Below are positions 49,672 to 57,947 of a stretch of DNA of 64,000 nucleotides, one piece after another. Location of the stretch: NCBI GenBank assembly GCA_038405045.1, contig JBBZIV010000001.1, positions 1 through 64,000 of the forward strand, in the 5' to 3' direction. This DNA is from Sporobacter sp038405045 (GTDB lineage Bacteria; Bacillota; Clostridia; Oscillospirales; Oscillospiraceae). The notes under the pieces were generated by a model. It was not told where the DNA came from. It saw nothing but the letters and a program-made list of their open reading frames with translations, and made no database searches. The translations under genes were made by a program, and so were the position numbers. Every line of letters begins with the position of its first letter. The stretch's first letter is position 1.

Positions 49672-51068
49672 AAGCGGAAGAATTTATCGACCACCAGGAG
49701 GTTCTTGATACGCTGGCTTATGCGGAGGCCAACAAGTCTAACGCCGCGCTCATCGACAGCATTATTCAAAAAGCGAAGGAGCGTAAAGGCCTCACGCACC
49801 GCGAAGCCGCTGTTTTGCTCGATTGCGACATCAAGGAGAAAAACGACGAGCTTTTTGCTCTCGCCAAGCAGATTAAAGACGATTTTTACGGCAACCGCAT
49901 TGTCATGTTCGCACCGTTATACCTCTCAAACTACTGCATCAACGGCTGCGTTTACTGCCCATATCATGTGACAAACAAGCACATTGCACGAAAGAAGCTG
50001 ACACAGGACGAGATCGTTCGTGAGGTGATGGCCTTGCAGGATATGGGACATAAGCGCCTGGCGCTTGAGGCGGGAGAAGACCCGGCGAACAACCCGATTG
50101 AGTACATCCTGGAGTCAATCAAAACGATTTACAGTATCAAGCATAAAAACGGCGCGATTCGCCGCGTGAACGTGAATATTGCCGCAACGACGGTTGAAGA
50201 TTATAAAAAGCTCAAGGATGCCGGGATCGGCACTTACATCCTGTTTCAAGAGACATACCATAAGGAAAGCTATGAAAAGCTGCACCCGACGGGGCCGAAG
50301 CACAATTACGCCTATCACACAGAGGCCATGGATCGCGCCATGGAGGCCGGTATTGACGACGTGGGGCTTGGCGTTCTGTACGGGCTGGAGCTCTACCGCT
50401 ATGAATTCGCCGCGCAGCTCATGCATGCCGAGCATTTGGAGGCTGCTTTCGGTGTCGGGCCGCACACCATCAGCGTGCCCCGCATCAAACCGGCTGACGA
50501 TATCGATCCAAACACGTTTGACAACGGCATTGACGATGAGACGTTTGCTAAAATCGTCGCCTGTATCCGCATTGCCGTCCCATATACGGGCATGATCATC
50601 TCAACGCGTGAGAGCCAAGAAACGCGCGAGCGCGTTCTCGGCCTCGGCATCTCCCAGATCAGCGGCGCCTCCCGCACGAGCGTCGGTGGCTATTGCGAAG
50701 CGGAGCCAGAGGATGAAAAAACAGAGCAATTCGACACAAGTGACAAACGAACGCTTGACGAGGTTGTCCGCTGGCTGATGGAGCTTGGCCATATCCCCAG
50801 CTTCTGCACGGCATGTTACCGCGAAGGGCGCACAGGCGACCGCTTTATGGCGTTTTGCAAAAGCGGGCAGATTTTGAACTTCTGCCATCCCAACGCCCTC
50901 ATGACGCTGGAGGAATACCTGCTCGATTATGCTACACCCGAGACACGGGCCATCGGCGAGGCGCTTATTAAAGCGGAGATTGAAAAGGTGCCGAGCGAAA
51001 AGGTCAAGGCCCGGGCCATTCAAAACCTTGAGGACATCAAAAACGGCAAACGGGATTTCCGTTTTTAA
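49650..51068 (+). CDS. hydG: [FeFe] hydrogenase maturase HydG (tyrosine lyase)
   Basis: The 472-residue radical SAM enzyme cleaves tyrosine to p-cresol and forms the CO and cyanide ligands of the H-cluster as an Fe synthon. The N-terminal cluster motif is NYCINGCVYCPYH, and the C-terminal auxiliary-cluster motif is FCTACYREGRTGD...FCKSGQ (CxxC then a further Cys). AAAGGAACAGTGCC precedes the ATG, inside the end of hydE. Length and motifs are standard. Confidence 0.96.
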   Translation: MYNPKSLKAEEFIDHQEVLDTLAYAEANKSNAALIDSIIQKAKERKGLTHREAAVLLDCDIKEKNDELFALAKQIKDDFYGNRIVMFAPLYLSNYCINGCVYCPYHVTNKHIARKKLTQDEIVREVMALQDMGHKRLALEAGEDPANNPIEYILESIKTIYSIKHKNGAIRRVNVNIAATTVEDYKKLKDAGIGTYILFQETYHKESYEKLHPTGPKHNYAYHTEAMDRAMEAGIDDVGLGVLYGLELYRYEFAAQLMHAEHLEAAFGVGPHTISVPRIKPADDIDPNTFDNGIDDETFAKIVACIRIAVPYTGMIISTRESQETRERVLGLGISQISGASRTSVGGYCEAEPEDEKTEQFDTSDKRTLDEVVRWLMELGHIPSFCTACYREGRTGDRFMAFCKSGQILNFCHPNALMTLEEYLLDYATPETRAIGEALIKAEIEKVPSEKVKARAIQNLEDIKNGKRDFRF

Positions 51069-51131
51069 AGATGCAGCATAGCGGACGACCAATGATTGTC
51101 CGGTATTGGGTATATAGAGGGGGTAACAACC

Positions 51132-52337
51132 ATGTCTCTCAATGATACGCCGTCATCTGACCGCGTGCATATCGGCTTTTTCGGCCGGCGAAACGCCGGT
51201 AAATCCAGCGTCGTCAACGCGGTGACAGGGCAGGATCTCGCTGTTGTTTCCGACGTTAAGGGCACAACGACGGACCCGGTTTATAAAGCCATGGAGCTTT
51301 TGCCGATGGGCCCTGTGATGATCATTGATACGCCGGGCATTGACGACGAGGGACAGCTGGGGCAGCTGCGCGTTAAAAAAACGAAGCAGGTGCTCAACAA
51401 GACAGATGTCGCCGTTTTGGTTATTGACGCCGCCGTCGGAAAAACAGAGGCGGATAGGGCACTCATCGCCCTTTTTGAAGAAAAGAAAATCAATTACATT
51501 GTTGTCTATAATAAGGCAGACCTCCTGACGACGGATGAGACGCCGTCGCCCAACGAAATCTACGTCAGTGCGCTGAAACAGACGAACATTGAGGCATTGA
51601 AGGAAAAAATTGCGCGTCTCGCGCCGACGGACGATCAAAAGCTCAAAATCGTCGGAGATCTACTAAGCCCGTCCGACTTCGTCGTCTTAGTGACGCCGAT
51701 TGACAAAGCGGCACCCAAGGGGCGGCTTATTCTCCCGCAGCAGCAGACGATTCGTGATATTCTGGAGGCGGACGCTGTCGCCATCGTCGTTAAAGAATAT
51801 GAGCTCAGGGAGACGCTTGAAAACCTCGGGAAAAAGCCGAGCCTCGTCATAACCGACAGCCAGGTGTTCGCCAAAGTCTCCGCCGATACGCCGCGCGACA
51901 TCCCGCTGACGTCCTTTTCCATCCTGTTCGCAAGATATAAGGGGCTTTTGCACGAGGCTGTGCGCGGCGCGGCGGCGCTGGAAAACCTGCGTGACGGCGA
52001 TACCGTCCTTTTGTCCGAGGGCTGCACCCATCACCGCCAGTGCGACGATATCGGCCGGGTGAAGCTGCCGCGGTGGATAAAAAATTATACGGGGAAAGAG
52101 CTGAGCTTTGATTTTACCTCCGGCGCGGCGTTTGAAGACGATTTGTCAAAATACAAGCTCGTGATCCATTGCGGCGGCTGTATGCTGAATGAGCGCGAAA
52201 TCCGCTATCGGCAGAAGTGCGCTGTTGATCAGGGCGTTGCCATCACGAATTACGGCATCATTATTGCTTATATGCAGGGGATATTAAAACGCAGCCTGGA
52301 GGTTTTTCCGAGCATCCATGCGGAAATCCCGGAATAA
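51132..52337 (+). CDS. hydF: [FeFe] hydrogenase maturation GTPase HydF
   Basis: The 401-residue scaffold carries the di-iron precursor and delivers it to apo-hydrogenase. The N-terminal GTPase domain has GRRNAGKSS (P-loop), KGTTTDPV, DTPGIDD and YNKADLL; the C-terminal cluster domain has EGCTHHRQ and IHCGGCMLNERE. The ATG at 51132 has GGGGG eight bases upstream; an ATG at 51096 has no site. It completes the HydE-G-F set in one operon. Confidence 0.96.
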   Translation: MSLNDTPSSDRVHIGFFGRRNAGKSSVVNAVTGQDLAVVSDVKGTTTDPVYKAMELLPMGPVMIIDTPGIDDEGQLGQLRVKKTKQVLNKTDVAVLVIDAAVGKTEADRALIALFEEKKINYIVVYNKADLLTTDETPSPNEIYVSALKQTNIEALKEKIARLAPTDDQKLKIVGDLLSPSDFVVLVTPIDKAAPKGRLILPQQQTIRDILEADAVAIVVKEYELRETLENLGKKPSLVITDSQVFAKVSADTPRDIPLTSFSILFARYKGLLHEAVRGAAALENLRDGDTVLLSEGCTHHRQCDDIGRVKLPRWIKNYTGKELSFDFTSGAAFEDDLSKYKLVIHCGGCMLNEREIRYRQKCAVDQGVAITNYGIIIAYMQGILKRSLEVFPSIHAEIPE

Positions 52338-52382
52338 CAAGGGTTTGGGGCCTTAACGTCCGTTAGGTAAAATCGGCTTTAT

Positions 52383-52402
52383 ATACTGAATATATATTCA
52401 AT
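52383..52402. promoter_or_regulatory. AT-rich palindrome upstream of the aspartase gene
   Basis: TGAATATATATTCA forms a perfect 14-bp palindrome about 40 bases before the GTG start. It may be an operator or part of an internal promoter. Confidence 0.35.
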
Positions 52403-52429
52403 ATAAGTTTCGAGAGGGGGTAAACGCCT

Positions 52430-53758
52430 GTGCGGGAAGAAAAAGACAGCCTCGGCAGCATACAAATGGACGACGAGGCGCTGTATGGCCTGCAAAGCGC
52501 CCGGGCGCGTGAAAATTTCGCGCTCGGCTATAAAAAGACGAACTTCAGGCTTATATATGCCATTATCCGTGTTAAAAAGGCGGCCGCTTTGTCGTACCGG
52601 AAACTGGGCATCGGCAAAGACGGCGTTTATGATGCGGTTATAACGGCCTGTGACCGTCTTCTCGCCGGAGAAGCCGAAGACCAGTTTATTACCGACGCCT
52701 TGCAGGGCGGTGCCGGGACGTCAACAAACATGAACGTCAACGAAGTCATTGCCAATCTGGCGCTCGTCATTTTGGGCAAAAAACCGGGCGACTATAGCAC
52801 CGTCCATCCGCTTGAAGATGTTAACCGCGGCCAATCAACAAACGATGTTTATCCAACGGCGCTGCGTATCGCAGCTATCGAGCTTTTGCGCGGTCTCTCC
52901 GATGGCTGTGCCAAGCTCCAGACGGCGCTGCAGGAGAAGGAAAACGAATTTGACACCGTCAAAAAGCTTGGGCGAACAGAGCTGATGGATGCCGTTCCCA
53001 TCACGCTGGGCGCTGAATTTGGAGCGTTTGCGCAGGCGATAGCGCGCGACCGCTGGCGACTTTATAAGGTGGAGGAACGGCTGCGGCAGGTCAATATCGG
53101 GGGGACGGCCGTCGGGCGGGCGGACAATGCCGAGCGCCAATACCGCTTTGAGGTCATTGAGCAGCTGCGCAGCCTAACAAACATCGGTCTTGCCGCCGCT
53201 GAGTACCCGATGGACATCACACAAAATAACGACGTGTTTGTCGAAGTGTCCGGTCTTCTGAAGGCGCTGGCCGTTAATCTCATCAAGATTTCAAACGATT
53301 TGCGCCTGATGAATGCCGGGCCGCACGGCATGCTCGGCGAAATAAAGCTTGCGCCCTTGCAGATGGGCAGCACGATCATGCCGGGGAAATATAACCCCGT
53401 CATCCCCGAAATGACGATGCAGGCGGCGATGCGCGTTATTGCCAACGATACGGCCATCACGCTGGCCGCCGCGCACGGCGAATTTGAGCTCAACGCCTTC
53501 TTCCCGCTTATAGCCGACGCGCTTTTAGAGAGCTTGGAGCTCTTAGAGCGGTCTGTTTTCCTCTTCCGGACGAAGTGCATCGAGCGCTTAGAGCCCGACA
53601 GGGACAGGTGTCTTGCGCTTTTGGCAGCTTCCCACGCGTTTGCAACCGCTTATACGACGCGACTTGGTTACGAAACGGTCAGCCGCATTATCGCTGAAAA
53701 CGGCGGTGATCCCGAAAAAATTAAAACAGCGCTGGACAAAGAGCTGGAATTGGCGTAA
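52430..53758 (+). CDS. aspA: aspartate ammonia-lyase (aspartase/fumarase family)
   Basis: The 442-residue lyase has the superfamily signature GSTIMPGKYNP (about residues 309-319), GAGTSTNMNVNEVIAN and NRGQSTNDVYPT, which fit aspartase better than fumarase. It would release ammonium and fumarate from aspartate. The GTG start has GAGGGGG nine bases upstream. It follows hydF by 92 bases. Aspartase genes recur beside hyd maturation genes, and ammonium is a possible nitrogen source for the azadithiolate bridge; that link is an inference here. Confidence 0.85.
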   Translation: MREEKDSLGSIQMDDEALYGLQSARARENFALGYKKTNFRLIYAIIRVKKAAALSYRKLGIGKDGVYDAVITACDRLLAGEAEDQFITDALQGGAGTSTNMNVNEVIANLALVILGKKPGDYSTVHPLEDVNRGQSTNDVYPTALRIAAIELLRGLSDGCAKLQTALQEKENEFDTVKKLGRTELMDAVPITLGAEFGAFAQAIARDRWRLYKVEERLRQVNIGGTAVGRADNAERQYRFEVIEQLRSLTNIGLAAAEYPMDITQNNDVFVEVSGLLKALAVNLIKISNDLRLMNAGPHGMLGEIKLAPLQMGSTIMPGKYNPVIPEMTMQAAMRVIANDTAITLAAAHGEFELNAFFPLIADALLESLELLERSVFLFRTKCIERLEPDRDRCLALLAASHAFATAYTTRLGYETVSRIIAENGGDPEKIKTALDKELELA

Positions 53759-53851
53759 ATTTAAGGCAGTGTTTGCTCGGCATTTCGGTGATTTCATCAC
53801 AGACGGTGACGGGCAAATGGAATAAGGTTGGCCTATAAGGAGATGATGACG

Positions 53852-54169
53852 ATGGTTGAAGTACAGGTAAACCCGGGCGTCTGCGGTCTGCGATCGGAAA
53901 TCAAAGTCGAACCGGCCGGGAGAAAAGCGGTAAAAATCGATTTTAAAACGGCTTGCCCCACACTCAAGCCGCTCGAAGAGGAACTCAAGGAAGCCGACCC
54001 CTATAAAGTTGCTTTATCCAAGTATGGCGAAAATGAGATTTTTGAGATGGCTAAAAAGTATTGCAAACATGCAGCGTGCCCTGTGCCGTCGGCCATCATC
54101 AAAGGTATCGAGGCTGCCGCCGGTCTGGCGCTGCCGAGAGACGTCGATTTCAAAATCAGCAAAGTTTAA
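53852..54169 (+). CDS. small Cys-containing protein (DUF6951-like)
   Basis: The 105-residue protein has Cys in NPGVCGL, TACPTL, and a cluster KYCKHAACPVPSAI near residues 69-82. This pattern is that of a clostridial family of unknown function (I believe DUF6951, not certain). The cysteines suggest an iron-sulfur or metal site. The ATG at 53852 follows AAGGAG by nine bases. It is the last gene of the hyd transcript before a terminator, so a redox role is plausible but unproven. Confidence 0.75.
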   Translation: MVEVQVNPGVCGLRSEIKVEPAGRKAVKIDFKTACPTLKPLEEELKEADPYKVALSKYGENEIFEMAKKYCKHAACPVPSAIIKGIEAAAGLALPRDVDFKISKV

Positions 54170-54182
54170 ACCTTCATCATGA

Positions 54183-54222
54183 AAGGCTGCCCGACGCCGT
54201 TTTAAGCGTCGGGCAGCCTTTT
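54183..54222. terminator. bidirectional terminator
   Basis: AGGCTGCCCGACGC and GCGTCGGGCAGCCT pair across CGTTTTAA and are followed by TTTTC, between convergent transcripts. Confidence 0.92.
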
Positions 54223-54240
54223 TCTCATGTGACATATGTA

Positions 54241-55383
54241 TTAGTAATATTCGCCGACGATGAGCTTACCCATTTCCGTCAACCTTTTTGAAATCAGCCG
54301 GATCGCCGCGTCACGCGGGCGAATGCCGAGTTGCTTGAAAACTAGCTCGGTATGGGCGGAATTGACTGACCGGCCGACGATAAAAGTGATCACATCCGCT
54401 TTTAACATCATGGCGCACAGGCGCTCGACAGGCGACGCACAGGAGAAGCAGTCAGGGTCCTCACCAAGGATATTGTAAATCTGGTTTAAGATCACGGCGC
54501 CTTCCGTGATCATGTCAACACCGTCCATTTGGTATTCCGGCGGGCTGCCAAGCGCGGTGCCAGCGCTTTTTAAGAGCAAATCCCGTTTGAGCTCGCGCGA
54601 GAGAATTTCTGCCGTCGTCGACCCGCAGACGATGCGCGGCCCAGCGGATTGCATGAACCGCTCGACGAAAAGCCGATCTTTTGATTTGATGGACGGCGGG
54701 CCGCTGAGCATGGTGATTTCAAACGCATCCCGGCAGTTTAAAAAGGCAGCCGTCGTATCGTCTTCAAATTTGTCCTTCGAAATTTCCGCCGTCATGTCAA
54801 CGAGGCGACGCGGCAAACTGGCCGGGTCGGCCCCGCGGGCCAGCTGTCTGTTTATAAAATCGGCAATTCCCTCGGACCCAATGCCAAACGTATAGCCGTG
54901 GCCGAGCCCGGCTTGCGTCACCCCGTCCGAGCAGAGAATCAGCGTATCCCCAACGGCGAGTGTGCCGGACGCCTCGCCGATTTGCTCGTCACCGGCGGCA
55001 TAATAGTGCATCTTAAGAACGAAGGCCGTCCCGTCCATGATGTAAATTGGATCCGGTGCTTCGTATGTAAAGACGGTAAACTGCCCGTCGTGCAGGATGC
55101 GCACCGCGGAAAAAGCAGAAAAGGGGATCGATTCAGAACGCGCCTTATGCATCGAATCGGCAACCATTTCGCAGGCGTGCCGAAATGTAACGCCGCTTTT
55201 AAACAGCTCTAAAAGCCTGCTCGCACAGGAGACGGCGGCAATATTGGCGTAGACGCCGGAGCCAATACCGTCACAGAGGACGAAATCGGTTGTGTCCAGA
55301 GAGCGGCGGCATAAATAGGCGTCACCGCAAATGATTTTTCCCGTTTTAACGGACTGGGCGACCGTATCCTCAAAAAACTTCAT
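54241..55383 (-). CDS. SpoIIE-type PP2C serine phosphatase
   Basis: The 380-residue protein has an N-terminal PP2C/SpoIIE phosphatase domain (1 to about 215): metal-binding Asp residues in CDGIGSG, then ILCSDGVTQ and FEDDTTAAFL. The C-terminal half (about 225-380) is of unknown type and has two cysteines in CFSCASP. No membrane segment is present, unlike SpoIIE itself. GAGGTGACGCAAC precedes the ATG. It follows the sensory hydrogenase gene by 11 bases, so the phosphatase is the likely output of hydrogen or redox sensing. Confidence 0.88.
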   Translation of the reverse strand: MKFFEDTVAQSVKTGKIICGDAYLCRRSLDTTDFVLCDGIGSGVYANIAAVSCASRLLELFKSGVTFRHACEMVADSMHKARSESIPFSAFSAVRILHDGQFTVFTYEAPDPIYIMDGTAFVLKMHYYAAGDEQIGEASGTLAVGDTLILCSDGVTQAGLGHGYTFGIGSEGIADFINRQLARGADPASLPRRLVDMTAEISKDKFEDDTTAAFLNCRDAFEITMLSGPPSIKSKDRLFVERFMQSAGPRIVCGSTTAEILSRELKRDLLLKSAGTALGSPPEYQMDGVDMITEGAVILNQIYNILGEDPDCFSCASPVERLCAMMLKADVITFIVGRSVNSAHTELVFKQLGIRPRDAAIRLISKRLTEMGKLIVGEYY

Positions 55384-55394
55384 GTTGCGTCACC

Positions 55395-57116
55395 TCAAAA
55401 CGACCCCTGTTCTTCGTAAAGGTCCATCAGCCGCGTCACGAGTTCCTCGCTTCTGGCTGTGCTTTTGCCCAGAAAATGCGCCATTTCCTGCGAAAAGCGG
55501 ATTTGATGGTCCAGAAGCTCTTTGGCCTGCTCAACCGTCTGCCGTTTGATTAAATCAATCTGTTTAGCGTCAAACTTGATTCTTGTCACGTCCGTATAAA
55601 GACCGACGTACTGCTTCTCAACAGGCAGCTTATAAAGCTGCTCGTGGTACTTTTTGCCATAGCGGCTTCGAATGGCTTCATACGTGTCGGCAGCGCCGGT
55701 GGCCATTTTTTCGTACCCGTCGGCATCGACAAGATATGAAATGCGCCGCCCCAGAATGCCGTTGTTACACAGAAACATGCTTTGGAAAGCCGGGTTCATA
55801 TGGATGATGTTGAGTTCGCTGTCAAGGATGACGACGCCGTTGGGGCTTGTTTCAATAATGCGGTCCGTCCTTTGCTGGGCCAGGCGGCGCATGTACGGAA
55901 TGCACATTTCCGGCTCCGCCATACCCCGCGTAACGGCTATGGCATTGTCACGGCAGGATTCGTAGCCGCAGGCCCCGCAGTTGAGCTGCAGTTCCGGGTT
56001 GAGTTTGCCCTGCGCTTCTAACACCTGATTGATTTTTTCTTCATCAACATAATCATTTAAAATATCGACCATGTCGTTTTCAAACGTCGCGTCTGCGACG
56101 ACGGCGCGGTCAATATCCGTTAAAACCGGCAGTGCGCGGTTTTCGGCGTAAGATATGATATCCTGCTTGCGCAGGAAGATATTCTTATCAAGGGTAATGC
56201 CGGGGCCGTTGATGCAGCCGCCCGCGCAGAAAAGCGGTTCGGCAATCGCATAGGACCACTGCGCGGGTGGAATATCGAGCATCCCGATGACATCCTGCGC
56301 GCCGCTGATATGGATCGTATCGGCGTTTGTCCCGTCACAGTCAATGTCGCCCGTTTTCAAAAGACCGCCCTGCAGCGGGAAGAGCCGTGCCTTGCTGAGA
56401 TCACCAAAGCTCTCAAAGCCGTCCTCTGGGCATGTTTCAAGATCGATACCCTCCTCCTGAAGCCAGCTGAGCAGTTCGTTGAAGGTGATGACGGCATCAA
56501 TGGCATCGGCGTTTTCCGGGCGCTGCGCCTCAAGCTTTTTCGCCGCGCACGGACCAATGAAGACAACGGCACAGTCGTGTCCGAGCCGTTTTTTCAGCAG
56601 GCGGCCGTGCGCGATCATGGGGGAGACAACAGGGACAAGCTTATCGATGTATTCCGGTTTATATTTTTCGATATAGTTGATAACGGCGGGGCAAGCGGTG
56701 CAGATACTGCCATGACCCGTGCGCTTGAGCGTTTCCTCTGTGACGAAAAGCGCCCCCTCCGCCGTCTCGGAGACATAGTGGAAGCCCAGCTTCTTGAGCG
56801 CGGCCGGCAGCCGCGCGGCACGATGCCCGTCAAACAGGGCGGCAAATGACGGCGCGACGCTGACAGCAACCGTCCGCCCGAAGGCCAGAAGCTCTTTGAC
56901 GGTATAGAGACTTGAACGAATTGTTTTGGCATGCTGCGGGCATTCTCGCACACAGGTACCGCATTTGATGCAAAGGTCATCTTCAATGCAGGCCTGCCCG
57001 TCGCGCACACTGATAGCCTTGACGGGACAGACGCGGACGCAGCGATAACAGTCCTGACAGTTTGCGGTCACGGTGTAGACGGTATTATGTTTTTCGTTGT
57101 GATGATATCTTGACAT
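55395..57116 (-). CDS. sensory [FeFe] hydrogenase with PAS domain (HydS type)
   Basis: The 573-residue protein has two N-terminal 4Fe-4S ferredoxin motifs (CQDCYRCVRVCP and CIKCGTCVRECP, about residues 20-60), the H-cluster domain (about 75-360), a further four-Cys domain with LNCGACGYESC (about 415), and a PAS domain (about 455-560). H-cluster motifs are ICTACPAV, IGPCAAKKLE and LFCAGGCINGPG. The usual proton-relay Cys of TSCCP is Ala here, as in sensory enzymes. The ATG at 57116 has GGGAGGTG upstream. It lies between rex and the phosphatase gene. Confidence 0.9.
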   Translation of the reverse strand: MSRYHHNEKHNTVYTVTANCQDCYRCVRVCPVKAISVRDGQACIEDDLCIKCGTCVRECPQHAKTIRSSLYTVKELLAFGRTVAVSVAPSFAALFDGHRAARLPAALKKLGFHYVSETAEGALFVTEETLKRTGHGSICTACPAVINYIEKYKPEYIDKLVPVVSPMIAHGRLLKKRLGHDCAVVFIGPCAAKKLEAQRPENADAIDAVITFNELLSWLQEEGIDLETCPEDGFESFGDLSKARLFPLQGGLLKTGDIDCDGTNADTIHISGAQDVIGMLDIPPAQWSYAIAEPLFCAGGCINGPGITLDKNIFLRKQDIISYAENRALPVLTDIDRAVVADATFENDMVDILNDYVDEEKINQVLEAQGKLNPELQLNCGACGYESCRDNAIAVTRGMAEPEMCIPYMRRLAQQRTDRIIETSPNGVVILDSELNIIHMNPAFQSMFLCNNGILGRRISYLVDADGYEKMATGAADTYEAIRSRYGKKYHEQLYKLPVEKQYVGLYTDVTRIKFDAKQIDLIKRQTVEQAKELLDHQIRFSQEMAHFLGKSTARSEELVTRLMDLYEEQGSF

Positions 57117-57156
57117 CTGTAACACCTCCCGGTGAACATTCATTGAAGTTGCAAAG

Positions 57157-57807
57157 CTATTTGCTGATGCGCTTTTTAAGGTGCTTTGACAAAACGGCCA
57201 ACGAGGAGGCCATGTTTTCATTTTGTACAAGGATATGCTCCGGCACGTCAAGCTTGACGGGCGCAAAATTCCAGATGGCGCGGATGCCGGCCTTAACCAT
57301 CATGTTGCAGACAAGCTGAGCACTCGGGGCGGGAACCGCCAGAATACCGATATTGATGTGCATACGCCGGCAGAGGCTTTCCAGCTTTCCAATATGTAAA
57401 ACCTTTTTACCGGCGACCTCGGTGCCGATGACAGCATCATCTACATCAAAGCCGACGACAATTTTAAGCCCATAGCTGTCAAATTCTTTATAGGAGAGCA
57501 GCGCTCGGCCGAGATGACCGGCACCGACGAGAACCGCCTCATTAATATTGCCGTAACCCAAATAGGTCTCCAAGTCGCCGACGAGCTTTTCAAGCAAGTA
57601 ACCCGTCCGCGGTCGGCCACCGCTTTTAATGGCGGCAAGGTCTTTCCGGACCTGCACCTCGTTTAAGTGTAAGGCCCTGGCAATAGCTGGAGACGAAATG
57701 ATCTTTGTTTTTTCATGGTCAAGAGATTTCAGATGCTCCAGATAAAGCGGCAGCCGCCGGAGTGTCTGAACGGAAATGGAGGGGAGTTTAAACTCACTGT
57801 CGGTCAT
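57157..57807 (-). CDS. rex: redox-sensing transcriptional repressor Rex
   Basis: The 216-residue repressor has an N-terminal winged helix (about 1-80; SSPAIARALHLNEVQVRKDLA) and a Rossmann domain binding NAD(H) (VLVGAGHLGRALLSY, about 93-107). It releases DNA when NADH rises and usually controls fermentation and hydrogenase genes. The ATG at 57807 has AAGGTGG five bases upstream. It is the first gene of rex-hydS-phosphatase. A Rex site at 57907-57924 suggests autoregulation. Confidence 0.96.
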   Translation of the reverse strand: MTDSEFKLPSISVQTLRRLPLYLEHLKSLDHEKTKIISSPAIARALHLNEVQVRKDLAAIKSGGRPRTGYLLEKLVGDLETYLGYGNINEAVLVGAGHLGRALLSYKEFDSYGLKIVVGFDVDDAVIGTEVAGKKVLHIGKLESLCRRMHINIGILAVPAPSAQLVCNMMVKAGIRAIWNFAPVKLDVPEHILVQNENMASSLAVLSKHLKKRISK

Positions 57808-57849
57808 TGAAACCACCTTTGCTTTATTAAGTATTGAATTATCGATAAC

Positions 57850-57878
57850 AGTATATCGAATAGGGCGGACGGCGTCAA
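57850..57878 (-). promoter_or_regulatory. promoter of the rex operon
   Basis: On the minus strand TTGACG (57873-57878), a 17-base spacer and TATACT (57850-57855). Confidence 0.75.
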
Positions 57879-57906
57879 CGAAAATTGTCGAAAAATCCTT
57901 GTATCT

Positions 57907-57924
57907 TTGTTAACAATTTAACGA
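57907..57924. promoter_or_regulatory. Rex operator between rex and the helicase gene
   Basis: TTGTTAA-CAAT-TTAACGA matches the clostridial Rex site TTGTTAA-N4-TTAACAA with one mismatch. It lies in the divergent region, upstream of the rex promoter and 24 bases before the helicase start. Confidence 0.65.
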
Positions 57925-57947
57925 TCACCTGTCGTGATATTTATTAA

